A stretch of 64,000 nucleotides of DNA from Sycobia sp. Sy_11 (lineage: Eukaryota; Arthropoda; Insecta; Hymenoptera; Epichrysomallidae), in NCBI GenBank assembly GCA_018907035.1, contig JACCIC010000002.1:6567001-6631000 (forward strand). The letters run 5' to 3'. The number at the start of each line of letters is the position of its first letter. Within the stretch, counting starts at the first letter, position 1. Made by a program: the position numbers and the translations under genes. Positions 33,545 to 46,699 of the stretch are shown piece after piece. The notes under the pieces are model-generated. The model saw only the letters and a program-made list of their open reading frames with translations. It made no database searches and was not told the origin of the DNA.

Positions 33545-34015
33545 TTCTCTCCCTCTCGTTCCGAAAACCAAAGCCATTGACTGTTTTGGCGAAAGGTGTG
33601 CGTGCGAGCGTATGTGTGTCTGGGGAGTAGGCGCGGGGGGGGGGGGTGGCGGTGGCTATGCGCAGTGCTTTAAGTAACGCCGCTATTTTCGCGCGACCCA
33701 CTTCTTCGTGTGTCTTCGTACGGAGTGGGTGGCCGAGCAGGCGGGCGAAAGAGAGTCGCGGGGGGGGGGGTAGGGGGAGGGAGGTCGTGAGGGTGGAGGA
33801 AGAGACTCAGCAGACGCGGCTTAGAGCCAGGCACACGGCCGCGGTACACGTACCTTACACGTTGGGCAGCCCCCTAACGAGGAGCCGCTTCAGGACAAAT
33901 TCCGAGTGGCTCCCCCGTCCGCCAACCCCTCGCGCCACGCTTCCTTCGTTCTACCTTGCTCTACAACGCGCCGTTCCCCCGGCGCGGGCCGTTAACGGCG
34001 TTTCTTTGGCCCTCC

Positions 34016-34065
<50 letters not shown>

Positions 34066-34230
34066 GGCCTTGCCACCTTCTCGTATCTTTTTCTTCTTCG
34101 GCAGCTGCTTCTTTTCTTTTTTCTTTCCTCCGCCTCCCCTCCATCCTCTGCTCGCACTAAGAACGTGAACACGTCGAATTTTCGACGAGGAGAAAGGACT
34201 GCCGTGTCCTCGGCTGCTGTTCTTTGAAGA
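33480..34230. other. GC/CpG-rich island 1 with CT and G arrays
   Basis: (CT)n at 33492-33539, G-run 33635-33646, G-rich 33761-33785 and (CT)n 34017-34053, in CpG-rich sequence. A 193-codon open frame here (33646-34227) is composed of simple sequence plus random-looking CpG-rich codons and is not called a gene. Confidence 0.6.
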
Positions 34231-34662
34231 AGAAAAAGAAATTATGTATTATCTTTTTTTCATTCCTTTTCCTTAAAATTCTTTTGGCTTGTGAAATAGA
34301 ATATACTCGTCTACCTATTATTTTTATTATTTGTCTATTAATTACAGAGCTACTTTTATGTATATATAATAAATATAATAATAAATCTATTAAACAAATA
34401 TATAGTTAAAGTAGAATTATAAAAAACAAGGTAATAGCAATAGAAGGTAACTATCATGAAAATTATTATTCTTAAAGAATCATTCCGTGGCAGTTCTTCA
34501 TTCATACAAGACGTAAGATGAACAGTTAATGAATGGAGGTCAGGAGGACCCTGTTTTTTTTATATAATGAAATTGTTACAAACATGGCATGGCGCAGGTA
34601 TTTTTCTTACGACTAAGTGCGAAATTATGAGAGTTAGAGAATAGAGGTCGAGTATGTTTTAA

Positions 34663-34708
<46 letters not shown>

Positions 34709-36068
34709 TCTTAATATATAATTTTTTCTTAGAATCTTTATACATTAAATCGATCGAATTATTTCAGATTACTTTGTTACGTTACGAGTTGATACAGCAA
34801 TCTATCATTCATGCCCGTCAAACGAACCGCTGTTTATTTTATATAATTTATAAATAACTTTACTATCGACGCGTGAAATATGAGATAATTCATTATATTT
34901 AACAAGTACGTGCTTTTAATAATGTAATGCGATTGATTCGTTGACTTATCCTCGGTCAATGCAATAAGATTGTAAATTCTGAAAAATGTTATACGGGTAA
35001 AACATTTCCAGTAATTTTTAATATTGTGCAGCGATTTGATCGAAATATGCAGAAATCAAAGTAATTACGGTACTTCCAGAAAATTTTCTAAGGACAGGGC
35101 AAGAGTTTGAAATTTCAATACAATATTTTTAAAAGTAAACGTAAATCTCTCTCCTCACTATTTTCGCTTGATTTTATTCGGATTTCTTTGACAATTTAAT
35201 AATAAATTAGATATTACTGTTCGTTTGTATCTTAACCTACGTTTTTTCACGTTAGACGGAGATTTATAGGTAAAATTCCCATTATTTATTTATTTTTCAT
35301 ATTGTACATTCTCATTTACCATTCTTAAAAATACGAACAATAAGTTGTGCTTTTGTTTTATTGTAGCGAACCACTTGTCGGTAAATTATTTGGAAGCAGA
35401 TTTGATTGGTCTTTAGTTTGATTTTCATCCATACCAATTACAAATTATAACAATCATCCACGTTCACAATGCATAGACACCGAAATTTCAGCCTAAAACC
35501 GATATAAGATAAAATAAAAAGTATAATTAAAACGAATTTTAAATAATCGGATTTATAAAACGAGAAAATCGAAATGCATTGGGAATGATAATAATTAATC
35601 AATTTTTCATTCGCCGCGGACGAGCCACGTTGTATTCATAACGTGTGAGGGCAATCGCCTCGCTCTTATACCAATTGTTCCGTCGTTCCATTATTATCTA
35701 TTGCGCCTTTAACAAAAAAACAATCGCTCGTTACGCGCCGGGACCGCCTGCGGGATAAATATTACAATTATCGTATAAAAGACCTTCAGAGCCCAGTAGA
35801 CCGGAAAATGCTATCGTTTTTATTAACGCGCATCCGCGCGCGCGCATCGATTTTTTCATTATACAGATTATCTGAGATGTTTATTACACCGTGGAAATTC
35901 GTTCAAATCTCCCAAAGTGTATCCGCTCGAGCGGGTATGTGCATTAATGCGGAGTGTTCGTTACAGAAAAAAAAGAAATTTCAAGAAATCGCTGGTAAAA
36001 ATATATCTTTATTTTTAACATCGCGCCTCGCTGTAACGGATCCCGTTAATAGAACGCTTTGACGAGAA

Positions 36069-36071
<3 letters not shown>
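34231..36071. other. AT-rich intron/intergenic DNA
   Basis: No gene seen. Holds a (TA)n array at 34665-34705 and a small CpG-rich patch near 35730-35860. Confidence 0.5.

Positions 36072-36141
<70 letters not shown>
36072..36141 (+). repeat. (GA)35 microsatellite
   Basis: Pure GA array of 70 bp, the longest in the window. Confidence 0.97.
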
Positions 36142-36144
<3 letters not shown>

Positions 36145-37620
36145 AAAGAGCAATAAAAGAAGCAGGGTAAAGATAGAGATGTGTAAATCGATATTTTTTA
36201 TTCAGACGCGCATGTCGCTGGCTCGACGAGGAATTCAAACGGTTATAAAAGGAACAGAGAAACAATTCGGGTCGTTTTTGACGATTAAGATACAAAGTAA
36301 ATGGCTTATGATTGGATGTAAGTTTGGTATATGTGTATTTTGATAAAATTTTAGTAAACAAGGTAATTTTCAAAATGTGCGAATCTCTAATTTCATGGAC
36401 TGTAAATTTTTAAAGAAGAAAAAATTCAGATTATTTGAATTTATCACATTTTTTTTCAGCGAAATCACACACACGTTTGTACGCGTGTGTCTAATGTATA
36501 GCCATCTCAGTTATAGGAATAAAACGCGTAGCTTAAATAAATAATGAGTCAGCAAATGGTTTCATTCCTAGGCTATAATTAAACGTCTATCTGAATTTAT
36601 TAAATTTGTTATCGCCTGTTTTATAAATAAGACAGATGAATTAATGACAAATTTAAATTGTTGTAATATTTTCGAAATTGATCGATCGTTGGAAAAAATC
36701 TTTATTAGAAAAAAATTGTATTGAACCGATAATTTTCAGTAGGTAACTTAAAAATACTATTATTTATAGTTAATTAGCTCCGAAAAATATCGAGCTGAAT
36801 TGTTATATTCGTGTGATTAGTAAGATTCTGATGCCCTTTCTACATAGACTGATGGATTGTTATTTTCGCTTTTAAATTTTAAGTAGTTTAAAAAAATTAG
36901 CTACTTATATTTTCACGAAATATATACGTCTTAAATATAAAAGAATCTTATAAACTTTATTTTAGTGAATTTGATGAGAATTTCTATCATAAGCATTGAC
37001 AAGACTTATTAAAGATATTTATTGCACCGATATCGTTAATGATCCAATCCAATCGTAATATTGTAACAATATTTTTCTAAATAATTAATAATGAAATATA
37101 AAATATATTATATTATAAAGTAGCGTCCGATGAGGAAGTTTACTTGAAATTTTGAGGTTAAAATCTGTCTTGGCAATTTTTTTTTTGGTTAAACCAGATG
37201 CTTCAGTCAAGTGTACCGAATCTTCCCTAATAATGAATAAATACGATATCTATGACTGCGCAAAGCAGTAGAATCAGTGATTTATGAACATGCAATTATA
37301 CATAACAAGTTGGAAGATTTTCAAAAGCGATAAATTATGTTCGATGTATGGGAACGAAAGAGCCTTTCGTTAAATTCAAAACCAAAATTCTTTGATTTAA
37401 CTGAAATAACATATTATAGTCATCGTGGGAAGTCTCTGACGACATTCTATAGGTTTTTCATTTTCTTAGATGATTCACAGCACGTTCGCTTCTAAAGACA
37501 AAATTAAGACTGTGGACGGATGCTTTTATCGATAGATACCCGAGATACTAAAACGATAATAAATTACGCGAATATATATTTTTCTTTAGGTGCATGAAAG
37601 GTTTTACTACTGATGCGTAC
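36142..37620. other. AT-rich intron/intergenic DNA
   Basis: No coding frame, RNA gene or repeat beyond short A/T runs was seen. Confidence 0.5.
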
Positions 37621-37639
37621 ATGTAAAAATTCGCACTCC

Positions 37640-38107
37640 TCTTGCGTATCTACTTCAACGCGGCAATGTATACACTTGCCGTGAAATCGGGAACTGGCGC
37701 TCGCTCGAGCATTCGATACCTCGGCGAAATTGCGCGCTTGCGCGAAGAAATCGGAAAATTTCCCCATCGACGCGTACCCAATTTTTCCCAATTCACGGCG
37801 CGAATCGTTACGGGGTGGGGCGAAGCTGGGGCAAGACTATTCTTCGAGTTGCGTGGGTACGCGTCGCGTCTCTCGGTTTATAAGTAATCGCGAACAGCGC
37901 TTGTTTTTTTTTTTTTTTTTTTTCATTTTTTTTTCTTTTCTCTTCTTTTCAATCACCGAGCCGTATTCTACGCGGTCGCATGGAGCACGCGGCGGCCGTA
38001 ATGCGAAAGAAGCGCGCCGGCGACGGCCGCGGCACGGGGGGAGCGGTGGCAGGGGCAGGTATCGATTTTAATGGCTGCAAACAAACGTTATCGGATGCCG
38101 AGAGAGG

Positions 38108-38162
<55 letters not shown>

Positions 38163-38503
38163 CGAACGCTCTAAATTTAATCTCCAATAATCGCGCAACT
38201 CTATCGCGCTCTCTTCGACACCTCGCGCGTGTCCACCCGCAGTATATCTCTCCCTCTCTGTCCTACATGGGAGACACACATACATATTCGCGTTCACGTA
38301 CGTGCACCTGCACAGGCGAAGAGCGTCGTTCGAAAATAGATGGGAATCGATTTCGGGACATTTTCTGCTATAGGCCGCCCTCGCCCGCGGAGCAAATCGC
38401 TCCATATGAAATTCAGTGGAAAAATCTGGCTTTCCTCCGACGATCCACCCTCCTTCCCCTCTTGAGACCGATCGAAGACGACTTGTATGTATACATAAAT
38501 ATC

Positions 38504-38549
<46 letters not shown>

Positions 38550-38850
38550 CTCGTATAACGATCCTTTTATTAAAAATCCTGCAATGGCGGGGAGGTGCAG
38601 GGGGAGGGGAGGAAAGACACACGTGTGTGCACGTACACGGCGCGTTACAGAAGAAGGTGGGAGGGAAAGGGGGTGGTCGAATGGTGAATTGAGTGGATGT
38701 GGTGGGGGAAGGGGTCGGGGTGGAAATGGGGGGGGGGTTAATGTCGCCTCAAGGAGCCTCGTCCACCGGGCGCGCGCATAAAGAGAGACGTTCTCGATGC
38801 CGTGGGCGGGGGTGGATGAGGAAGGACGAGGAAGGACTTTTTCGTTTTCA
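37640..38850. other. GC/CpG-rich island 2 with T, GA and TA arrays
   Basis: Poly(T) 37904-37923, (GA)n 38111-38157, (TA)n 38509-38547 and several G-runs at 38587-38740. Long frames on both strands (for example minus 38088-38873) run through the simple repeats and are artefacts of low stop density. Confidence 0.6.
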
Positions 38851-39006
38851 GGGATGATATTGCTCGCGTCCAAGGATGGGGGGCCCTATGGGGCACAAGC
38901 CGCGAATAAAGTACCGTGGCTCTTTGTTTTGACCCTCGGAATCGTTTTTTCTGCGCTACTTCTTTTTTGCTCTCTTTGTTGCTGTACTTCCTACTTTGGT
39001 ACATGA

Positions 39007-41199
39007 CGAGCCTACAAATGGATTTTTAAACGTAGAGTCTTCGACACAAGACCGTCCATGCAGAATGCGTCCATGGAGATTCGCTTATTTAGAAATATGA
39101 AATTTATTTAAGATAGAAAAATTGGAAAACCCAAAAAAAAATAAATACAAAACGAGAAAGTAACTATAAATTTGTATTTTTTAAATAGTAATTTTATATA
39201 GTAATATTAAATACTAATTTTCTAAATTTAAAAGCAACATTCTTGGTTACAATGCACGAGGACTTTATTGAATGTGATCGCGATCGAAATTATGCTTTTC
39301 ATATGGAAAACCAACGTTTCTCTAGTTTTTGCTCTTCTACCACTGACTACAATAATCTTTTTTTCCGCTTTATAAATACACAAAATATGCAAAAGAACCG
39401 TAAGAATGTTAACCCCATAATACAAGCCTGATACTTCTGATATAGCAGAGAATAAAGAGGAGCAAACTAATTTCGACCCTCACAGTCATCAATGTACAGT
39501 TTATCAATCCTGTACAATTGAACGTTCATTCGCGTAACTTTTTACTCATAATAACATCATTATTGATGCATGAAACAATGGCAGGAATGCTTGATAATGG
39601 TGTATTATGTAACATGGTCGTAAAATGTAAAATTGCACTCCCATATTTAGGAAATTAAATAATACCGTTTTAGAATAGCGTGCTTAAAAAGTACAATTTT
39701 ACTCCTTGATTACAAGGGGTGTATAATTATACTACGCTGTTGTGAAATTTTTTTTTAATTACTCCATAATTAAGATTAGTATCGGTATCAAACTAGAATA
39801 ACACAGAATGAGTAGTCTATCCATTATTCTTCAAATTATATTATTCTTATTTATAGATTGTTTTATTTATTAAGGATATTTTTATTTTACTAGAACTGTG
39901 AGATATACAAAAAAATAGATCAATTTAATAGATGATAGAGTGAAATTACTCAGTTCCATAAAATCGATATATCTATTAAAATGATAATAGGTGAACTTAT
40001 ATCAATAAAGTTGATCATCCTGGGATGAAACATTCTTGGTTTTCTTATAATTTTAGAAATTATGATAAACAGCCGACGTAAAAATAAATACTATATATAC
40101 ATATAATATCTGGCTTACACAATCGCAAATGCATCGAAATTTTCTATAAGCATTGTCTACGTTCCCGAAATAACTTTCGGAATATCAATGAAATATATTT
40201 TTTCAGCTCTGTGCAAGTACATTGTTACACTATACAAGAATACACTTTATATTGTCAGATGTTCATTTGACGTTCATTGTACGTTAAATCTGACAGTTTA
40301 TACAAAAGTGCGTCAAACAAAGCACGTTTATATTGAAAATTAGCCTGACCCGTCACAAGTCTCCCTTCTTAAAATATAAAGGATTTCTCGATTGTTTACG
40401 TTCATTTTCAAACGTTCAACGTCAGATACATTTTCCCCAATGGTCAATGTGCGTAGCCGACAGACATGACATCGTCAATTATCTCAAGATCGTACGAAAA
40501 GCGCCCGCTCGTGAGCGAAAGCACAGCGCTTGACTTTCAAACGAATTAATAAATGGAAATACTTGCACTGATTAAAAATACGGGATTTTACGACCGACCG
40601 CCTTTTTGAGAGTCTGAGGAGTGATGGTGGGGGGGGGGCGGCGAGGAGTCATAATCTTTATCCTTTCATTCGACCGGAAAATATCGGTTAAGTTGTTTTC
40701 ATTTCAGACGGGATGGCGCAAAGTATGAAATAATGCTTCCTCCGACCTCCAACCCCTTCCCCCATCGACCAAGCTAATTTCAATAGCTCTCCGCACACTG
40801 TTTGCTATTTGTCTCGTCATCCCCCCTCCCTCGCCACCCTTATCAAACAAAGACGGGTCGAAACAATTGCCTCTCTAGAAAATTTCTCCCATTTTGACAC
40901 ATTTATTACGATTTACAGCTTGCAATTATAACGGCCGTGATTAAACGATAATTCGAAACGAGTGAAAGTTAATCGAATCATATTGTTGCACCTGCCCTAT
41001 CCCCTCTTTCTATCGTTCTGTAGACTATAGAATGCGCAATTTCTGCGACAAACAAAAATAAAATAAAAAGCAAAATCACGGAGCGCGAGGAGCCTAAAAA
41101 AGATTCATTTCAAAATTCAATTTACGCACCGACAAAAATCTGTTTTGCGGTAAATTTTATTTTTACCCGTTTCGAGCTTATACCGATACCCTCTGTAGC
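39007..41199. other. AT-rich intron/intergenic DNA
   Basis: No gene. A small hairpin with 8-bp arms (TGTCAGAT ... ATCTGACA, about 40255-40303) and a G-run at 40630-40640 are the only distinct features. Confidence 0.5.

Positions 41200-41260
<61 letters not shown>
41200..41260 (+). repeat. (GA)n microsatellite
   Basis: GA array of about 60 bp with one interruption. A (TA)n of about 35 bp follows at 41482-41516. Confidence 0.95.
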
Positions 41261-41264
<4 letters not shown>

Positions 41265-41478
41265 AAGTATTATGTATTATTAGTAGAGGGGCTGACCAGG
41301 TAGTAAAAACTAGAATTACTGCACTTGGGAGCTCTAGCTGCCGTGCAATTCTTTGTCTTTCTCCGCGGAATTCTATATTTTTCTTGACCCCTCGCTCAAT
41401 TTCCAGTAACTTATATTAATTAAATATGACATTTTCATATCTATTATTTGAAATCTACTTTTATTAATCTTTAAATAT

Positions 41479-41519
<41 letters not shown>

Positions 41520-41823
41520 ATATGAAAATCTTTTTTTTTTCAATTTTAATTTTTCTTCAAACCACTGATTTGTTCAACATTAAATGCAAAAGAATTCTCT
41601 CGTTTTTAGTTCGGGCAAAATTTGATCGGAACTTTTACCGTCACAGGCAAAATAAGAAAAAGGTAAAAAATTTACCATCATAAAGTCAAAATGAACTAGA
41701 TTAAGCTATGCTTTCCTACCAAATTCCATTGAAATCAATATAATATTTTTATTATATATATATACAATAAACTAATAATACTATAATAATTATGAATATA
41801 ATCTTTAATTTAAAAAATTTTAG

Positions 41824-41882
41824 TTTGTTCGAGCTACGCCGGGGCTGTGCAGGCCATGGTGAATGAGAAAATAAATCTTTGA
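41824..41882 (+). other. Candidate exon, phase-compatible with the 30143 gene
   Basis: AAATTTTAG precedes a GC-richer block in AT-rich DNA. Entered in phase 1 (as the donor at 30348 leaves it), it reads VCSSYAGAVQAMVNEKINL and then TGA 41880-41882, with AATAAA at 41870. A weak donor GTGAAT follows the ATG codon at 41858. Unproven; no homology is recognised. Confidence 0.2.
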
Positions 41883-42329
41883 TTTATTGTAAAATATAAT
41901 TGCTGCACTGAATTAGTTTCTGGAGATTCCAAATTAATTAGAAAAATCTGCTCGATTTATTTATCTTAACAACGAATTCTTTTACAAATAATAGAAATTA
42001 TGAATATTGAAGTTTAATAAATACGCAAGAATATTTAAGTGTTTATTATTATTTTTTTCGTATTTGTAATTACGTGCGTGAATTTTTAATAAAACAAGAC
42101 TAGAGTAGAGAAGATAATTTCAAAGGTTAACCTATACGGATTCATTAATCATTGAAATGAATCATGGACGAGCGCGGTGGGAAAAGAAAAAAAAAATTCA
42201 GTCTTTTCATTATACCGACTGGACACTTATTATGTGTAACTTTTTAGAATCTAAAATTGAAAGCCCCGTTACAAAATCTTTTTACTCTCACCGTCGTCTG
42301 TATTTGTTCTTGCCGCACGAGCATCGGGA

Positions 42330-42960
42330 AACATCGTCATTTCGCCGCGTTCGTACGTTGACTGGCGGCGAAGTAGCTGAAAAGCCCTCTTTTCCCCCGC
42401 CCCCCGACTCTCGGAGCATTCAGCGAATTTTTGAAATAAAAAGCGGAGCGAGAGAGAGAGAGGGGGGTATGAGAAGCACGGGGAGAAAACAAAGGGGGTG
42501 GGGAAAAAAGCGCCCGCGCACGCGACTACGCGAGAATGGGAGAACTTCCTGCCCCCTTCCCTTTCGCCCCAAACCGCCCATAAGAAAACTTATCGCAGCA
42601 CGCGCGGCCCCTCCCCGCGTTAATTCGCGGATTATGCGGAACTCGGAGGTGCTCCGCGGCGCATTATATACGTACACTAACTACCGACGGCCCAATGAAA
42701 ATAACGTCGAACTCTCTCTAATTTACCCCCTATCCCATCCCCTTCTTCGCCCTTCTTTCTACCGCGCCGGGCGGCGGGAGAGGGGTGGGGAGGGGGGCGT
42801 TTAAGCGAGAAAGTTTTCGACGATTCCGACCGAGAGCGGGTGGGTCAACGCTCATTCGTGGCGCATATTATTATCCCAATCCAAGCCAAGAGGGAGGTGG
42901 GGTGGGGTTGGGGGGCACAAGTTAAATGTGGCAATTGCCCGAGACATTAGCCTGTGATAT
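42330..42960. other. GC/CpG-rich island 3
   Basis: Alternating C-runs and G-runs, including quadruplex-type runs at 42776-42799 and 42893-42917. A 215-codon open frame (42157-42804) looks like stop-poor GC-rich sequence rather than a gene. A (CT)n follows at 43025-43050. Confidence 0.6.
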
Positions 42961-43059
42961 CGGCTTCATTGATGATTTATATAAAGAGTTCTCTTCCCTC
43001 CTCGCTCCCTATCTCCCCTCCTCACTCTCTCTCTCTCTCTCTCTCTCTCTGCTTCTCTC

Positions 43060-44558
43060 CCGTTGGCTTACGAAGAAGGGAATTCTTAATTGCTACGCTA
43101 TAGCCTTCAATTACATTTCTCAAGGATCACCTAAGTGCTTGATTTATCCTCTTTTTTTTTTGGTAAAACTGAACCTCGCCGGTACGGAAATTTTCGAGAT
43201 TCAAGCGCTCTTATGAAACGGTGAAACGCTATCTAGCAGGTGCGTGCAAAAACTCGCACAAAACGCCAATTGCGTATACATTGATAAAAATGCGTAAATA
43301 CGAGCGCCAGTAGCTAGCTTCATTTCTCATTATTCATACGAGCTTGCAGGCTGTATTAGTTGCGCTCGACCGTGAATGACTGCCATTAGATTACTGCTAC
43401 GAAGAATCGTTAGTGACGCTCGTATTCTTAAATGTAGTGGCAGCTAGAAATTATTTTTTACGGCAACAGTCTATATGTAATAAGCGGTATTGTCATTGTT
43501 AGTCGCCTCTGATGCGTAGACGTCTCGACGTGCTCGCTGAAATCGATTCGTCTAACCCCTCTAACCCCACCCCCCTCCTTGCACACACCGAATACGCTAC
43601 GAAACGTGCGTGTCGATTCGCGAGGCCGCATTCGGCTTTAGTTCCTCTGAATTTATTAATTCGATGATTACCCCCAGACATTCATGCCAATGAGATACCC
43701 GGCTAGTGGAACACCCCATGTTTTATGTGCTTTGTCAATGTGTGAAAATGATCGCGTGCTAATTGCACTAGGACATTTTACCGAGGGACTGTGTATTTGA
43801 TAAAATTCGTAATTTATAAAGATAATTTTCAATAATGTACACTTGTGTAATAATATTTGTTGATTGACGTTATTTTATCGGTTAAAAGCGTATTTCAACC
43901 AATAAAATTAAGATTTACGAAACGGTACTTAAGTCCAAGCTGAACTAAAAATGCAAAGAGAAAATGAGGCTGATTCTTTGTACTGTTTTGACAAAAGCTT
44001 AGACTAAGAAAGTCCAATTAATGCTTTAGGTCAGTGCCTTTTAAATCATAAAAGATACGAATACACAGTAATATAAAAGTAATACGCTCGCGTTATGTTG
44101 TGCACAATTTTCGAACGTTATCAACATTAATTCTGACGCGGTTTTCTTCTTTTCCCTTTCTTTTTAACTATCGAGTGTCTCTGCAAATGATAATCGACTG
44201 CTCTATTTTGCGTGGAGCATGAATGATATTTTAATAACCCTGCCACTTCTACGTCTGAATATAATAGATAATAATTAAATATTTGAATATTTGATTAAGT
44301 GCGAGTTCCGCTAGTTTCGATTTTGAGTATAGAATGCCAAGTACCTAATCAATAACGGTAGAAAATGAACGAAAGCAAGGAAATGTTAGGAAAAATTATT
44401 CATGAAACATTTATGCGGCAAATGTTCTTAGAATTCCATAGACACTACAATTATATTGACGTATTTATTAGCAAAAATTAAAATTCTACTTATATCGACA
44501 TTTGGAATTTCAACTAACGAATATTTTTATTAATTTTATTACTTTCAATGGTAGTCCA
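43060..44558. other. Mixed-composition intron/intergenic DNA
   Basis: A modest CpG-rich patch at 43500-43640, then AT-rich DNA. No gene seen. Confidence 0.45.
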
Positions 44559-44700
44559 ACTATCCTTGTTTATAATAACCGCCGTAAAATCAGAAATAAA
44601 AAAAACTACCGTTTTTGTTTTTATATTCTTTATTTTAATACTAGTAGTAGCTAGTTTAATTCTCGTATGTTCTACGCGAGTGATTATAAACAAGGATAGT
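44559..44700. repeat. 21-bp inverted repeat bounding a 142-bp unit (MITE-like or structured)
   Basis: 44559-44579 (ACTATCCTTGTTTATAATAAC) and 44680-44700 are reverse complements with 20 of 21 matches, separated by 100 bp of AT-rich sequence. Inside each arm is TTGTTTA, a forkhead-type core. No target-site duplication is evident outside the arms. Confidence 0.7.
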
Positions 44701-45226
44701 CTGTTTGTCATTATAAAATTATAACTAAATTATTTTATGAAAACTGCAAAAAATGTTGGTAATTTATTTATTTGTAAAATATTAGAAAGCATTTAAACAG
44801 ATAAAGATTTCTATATTTTATAAAGAACAATCCAATTAGATATTGCGTAGTATGTACAATATTTCAATAAAATTACGTGCAGTATCGCGAAAGCACCAAT
44901 CGCGCACTATAATGTGAAAGCATTCTCTCCCGGCGAAATAATAAGAACGTAATAAAATACCTGAAACAGTGGCGGTAAATTAAATTTTATAACAAATTCA
45001 GAAATCCTCGAGAACTTTTTAATTAATTTACCACGTTATAAACTCCACGTCACAGAGCAACAACGAGGTTTTTAATTAGAAAATCTTGGTATCCTTAGAC
45101 GCTTGTGACTTGTATAAATTTACACAACATAATGATGGTGGGAACGATTTCATAACATTTCACGTACTGTAAGTCTACTATAATCCCGTTCATTTCAAAG
45201 ACCACACTGCGGTGCAAAGTTTTCAC

Positions 45227-45230
<4 letters not shown>

Positions 45231-45277
<47 letters not shown>
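45231..45277. repeat. (TA)n microsatellite
   Basis: Pure TA array of about 47 bp. Another (TA)n of similar length is at 45666-45712 and a shorter one at 46034-46058. Confidence 0.95.
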
Positions 45278-45278
<1 letters not shown>

Positions 45279-45406
45279 GTATGTTTGTGTGTATATAAGA
45301 TACCAGCATTAAAATAAACCTTTATTTAAATACAATTATCATTCTAGCTGCGCACAATTCATCCCTCTCTGCCTTTAACGTTATCTTGGGATCTTTCCCT
45401 TTTCAG

Positions 45407-45468
45407 CCATTCCTTCCGACGCTGTCGCATTTCCCGATGTCTCTCTCAATACGCGGAGCAAAAAGTAG
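45407..45468 (+). other. Candidate terminal exon after a strong acceptor
   Basis: CTTTCCCTTTTCAG ends at 45406. Entered in phase 1 the next 62 nt read IPSDAVAFPDVSLNTRSKK and then TAG 45466-45468. Phase agrees with the donor at 30348, but nothing else supports it. Confidence 0.2.
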
Positions 45469-45662
45469 AAAAAAAAAACCCGGGAAGTTCTGCTGGGCGA
45501 AGGCCCCGTCGAAACGTCGACGACGCGACCTTTCGGAGACACCCGGTATTTTTTAAATTAAATACAGGGCCCATAGATAACGGCAGCGTGGACGGGGTGA
45601 GGCAAGGGAGCGACGACGTCTATGTCAATATTTCACGTAACCCTTTCACACAGGCGTATATC

Positions 45663-45715
<53 letters not shown>

Positions 45716-46560
45716 GAAAGTAACGTTATCGCGTCGCTCGGCGCGCGCGCTCAATGCGTATGCATACATGTACGTGTGGGGGAGGGGCGCGGGAAGTTTA
45801 CTCTCGCTTTGCAGCCGGCTGCACTCGAGCCTCTATCAGTCAATGAGCGAGGGGCCGGAGGAGAGGGTGGGGGGGGGGTGAAAAAACAGGGCGACGCACG
45901 AGCGATAATAACGGGAAAATAAGCGGATATAATAGGCGCAGGGACACGAAAGCACGGACTGAGCGCTTTCGTCTCCGACCAACCCCACCAACCCTCTTTG
46001 GTTTTATCGCGGAAAAAGTCCCCCCGAGGCCACGTATATATATATATATATATATATAGATGTAATCACCGCTCCGGCGCGCACGTTAGGGCGGAATGAC
46101 GAGGAGGAATTTTTTCTCCTCCCAGAGAAGGTCGTGGATGGGGGGGGGGAGGAGTAGAGCAGGCTCGGCGATCGAGGGTGGAGTGGGGCATAAATTTTAA
46201 AAACAAAGAGAACGAAAGTGTCCTTCCAACTTCTGTCTTTGTGCCTGGGGGTCGGCGGGGGAGGGGATCGGTGCCTCAGGGGATACACTTGGACGTTGTG
46301 ACGGCGTCGATGGTCGATTTCGGGCGGGTCCGACGGTGCCCGGGGCTTTCGTTTATGTTTCTGGGGTGAAGAGGGGAGGGGGTGGTTCCGAAAGTCGGCT
46401 AATTTTACCGTTAGACCAAGAAAGATAGAGGGAGGGAGAGAGAGAGAGAGAGAATGAGAACCGTGGCCGATGGTCGACGTACCGGCGGGTGACTGACGCT
46501 TTGAATTGTTCGCCGTGCGTCGTTGCCCCGGGCAATGGGTGTAATAATGGCAGAACAGCA
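45440..46560. other. GC/CpG-rich island 4 with TA and GA arrays
   Basis: CpG-rich blocks separated by (TA)n (45666-45712, 46034-46058), several G-runs (45870-45880, 46139-46149, 46248-46265, 46372-46383) and a (GA)n (46434-46453). No supported gene. Confidence 0.6.
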
Positions 46561-46699
46561 GAGACCTCTCTCGTCGCGTTAAGAGTTATGGATTTTTACG
46601 CACTTTTCATACAGGAGATGAGAGGGACAGACAGACTGGAGATACATTCGTTTTTATGTGCTTTCCACCCTTACCCAAGTCGAGGGAACTGAGCGCAAT

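Noticed and set aside
33646..34227. 193-codon open frame
   Set aside because: Composed of CpG-rich random-looking codons plus translation of a CT array and G-runs; no signal, domain or splice support.
38088..38873. 261-codon open frame on the minus strand
   Set aside because: Runs through (GA)n and (TA)n arrays translated as SL and YI repeats; not a gene.
38797..39006. Open frame ending in a hydrophobic, Cys-rich segment
   Set aside because: The apparent membrane segment arises from a T-rich tract; no splice or start context.
42157..42804. 215-codon open frame
   Set aside because: Stop-poor GC-rich sequence with homopolymer runs; the opposite strand is also open, as expected of composition rather than coding.
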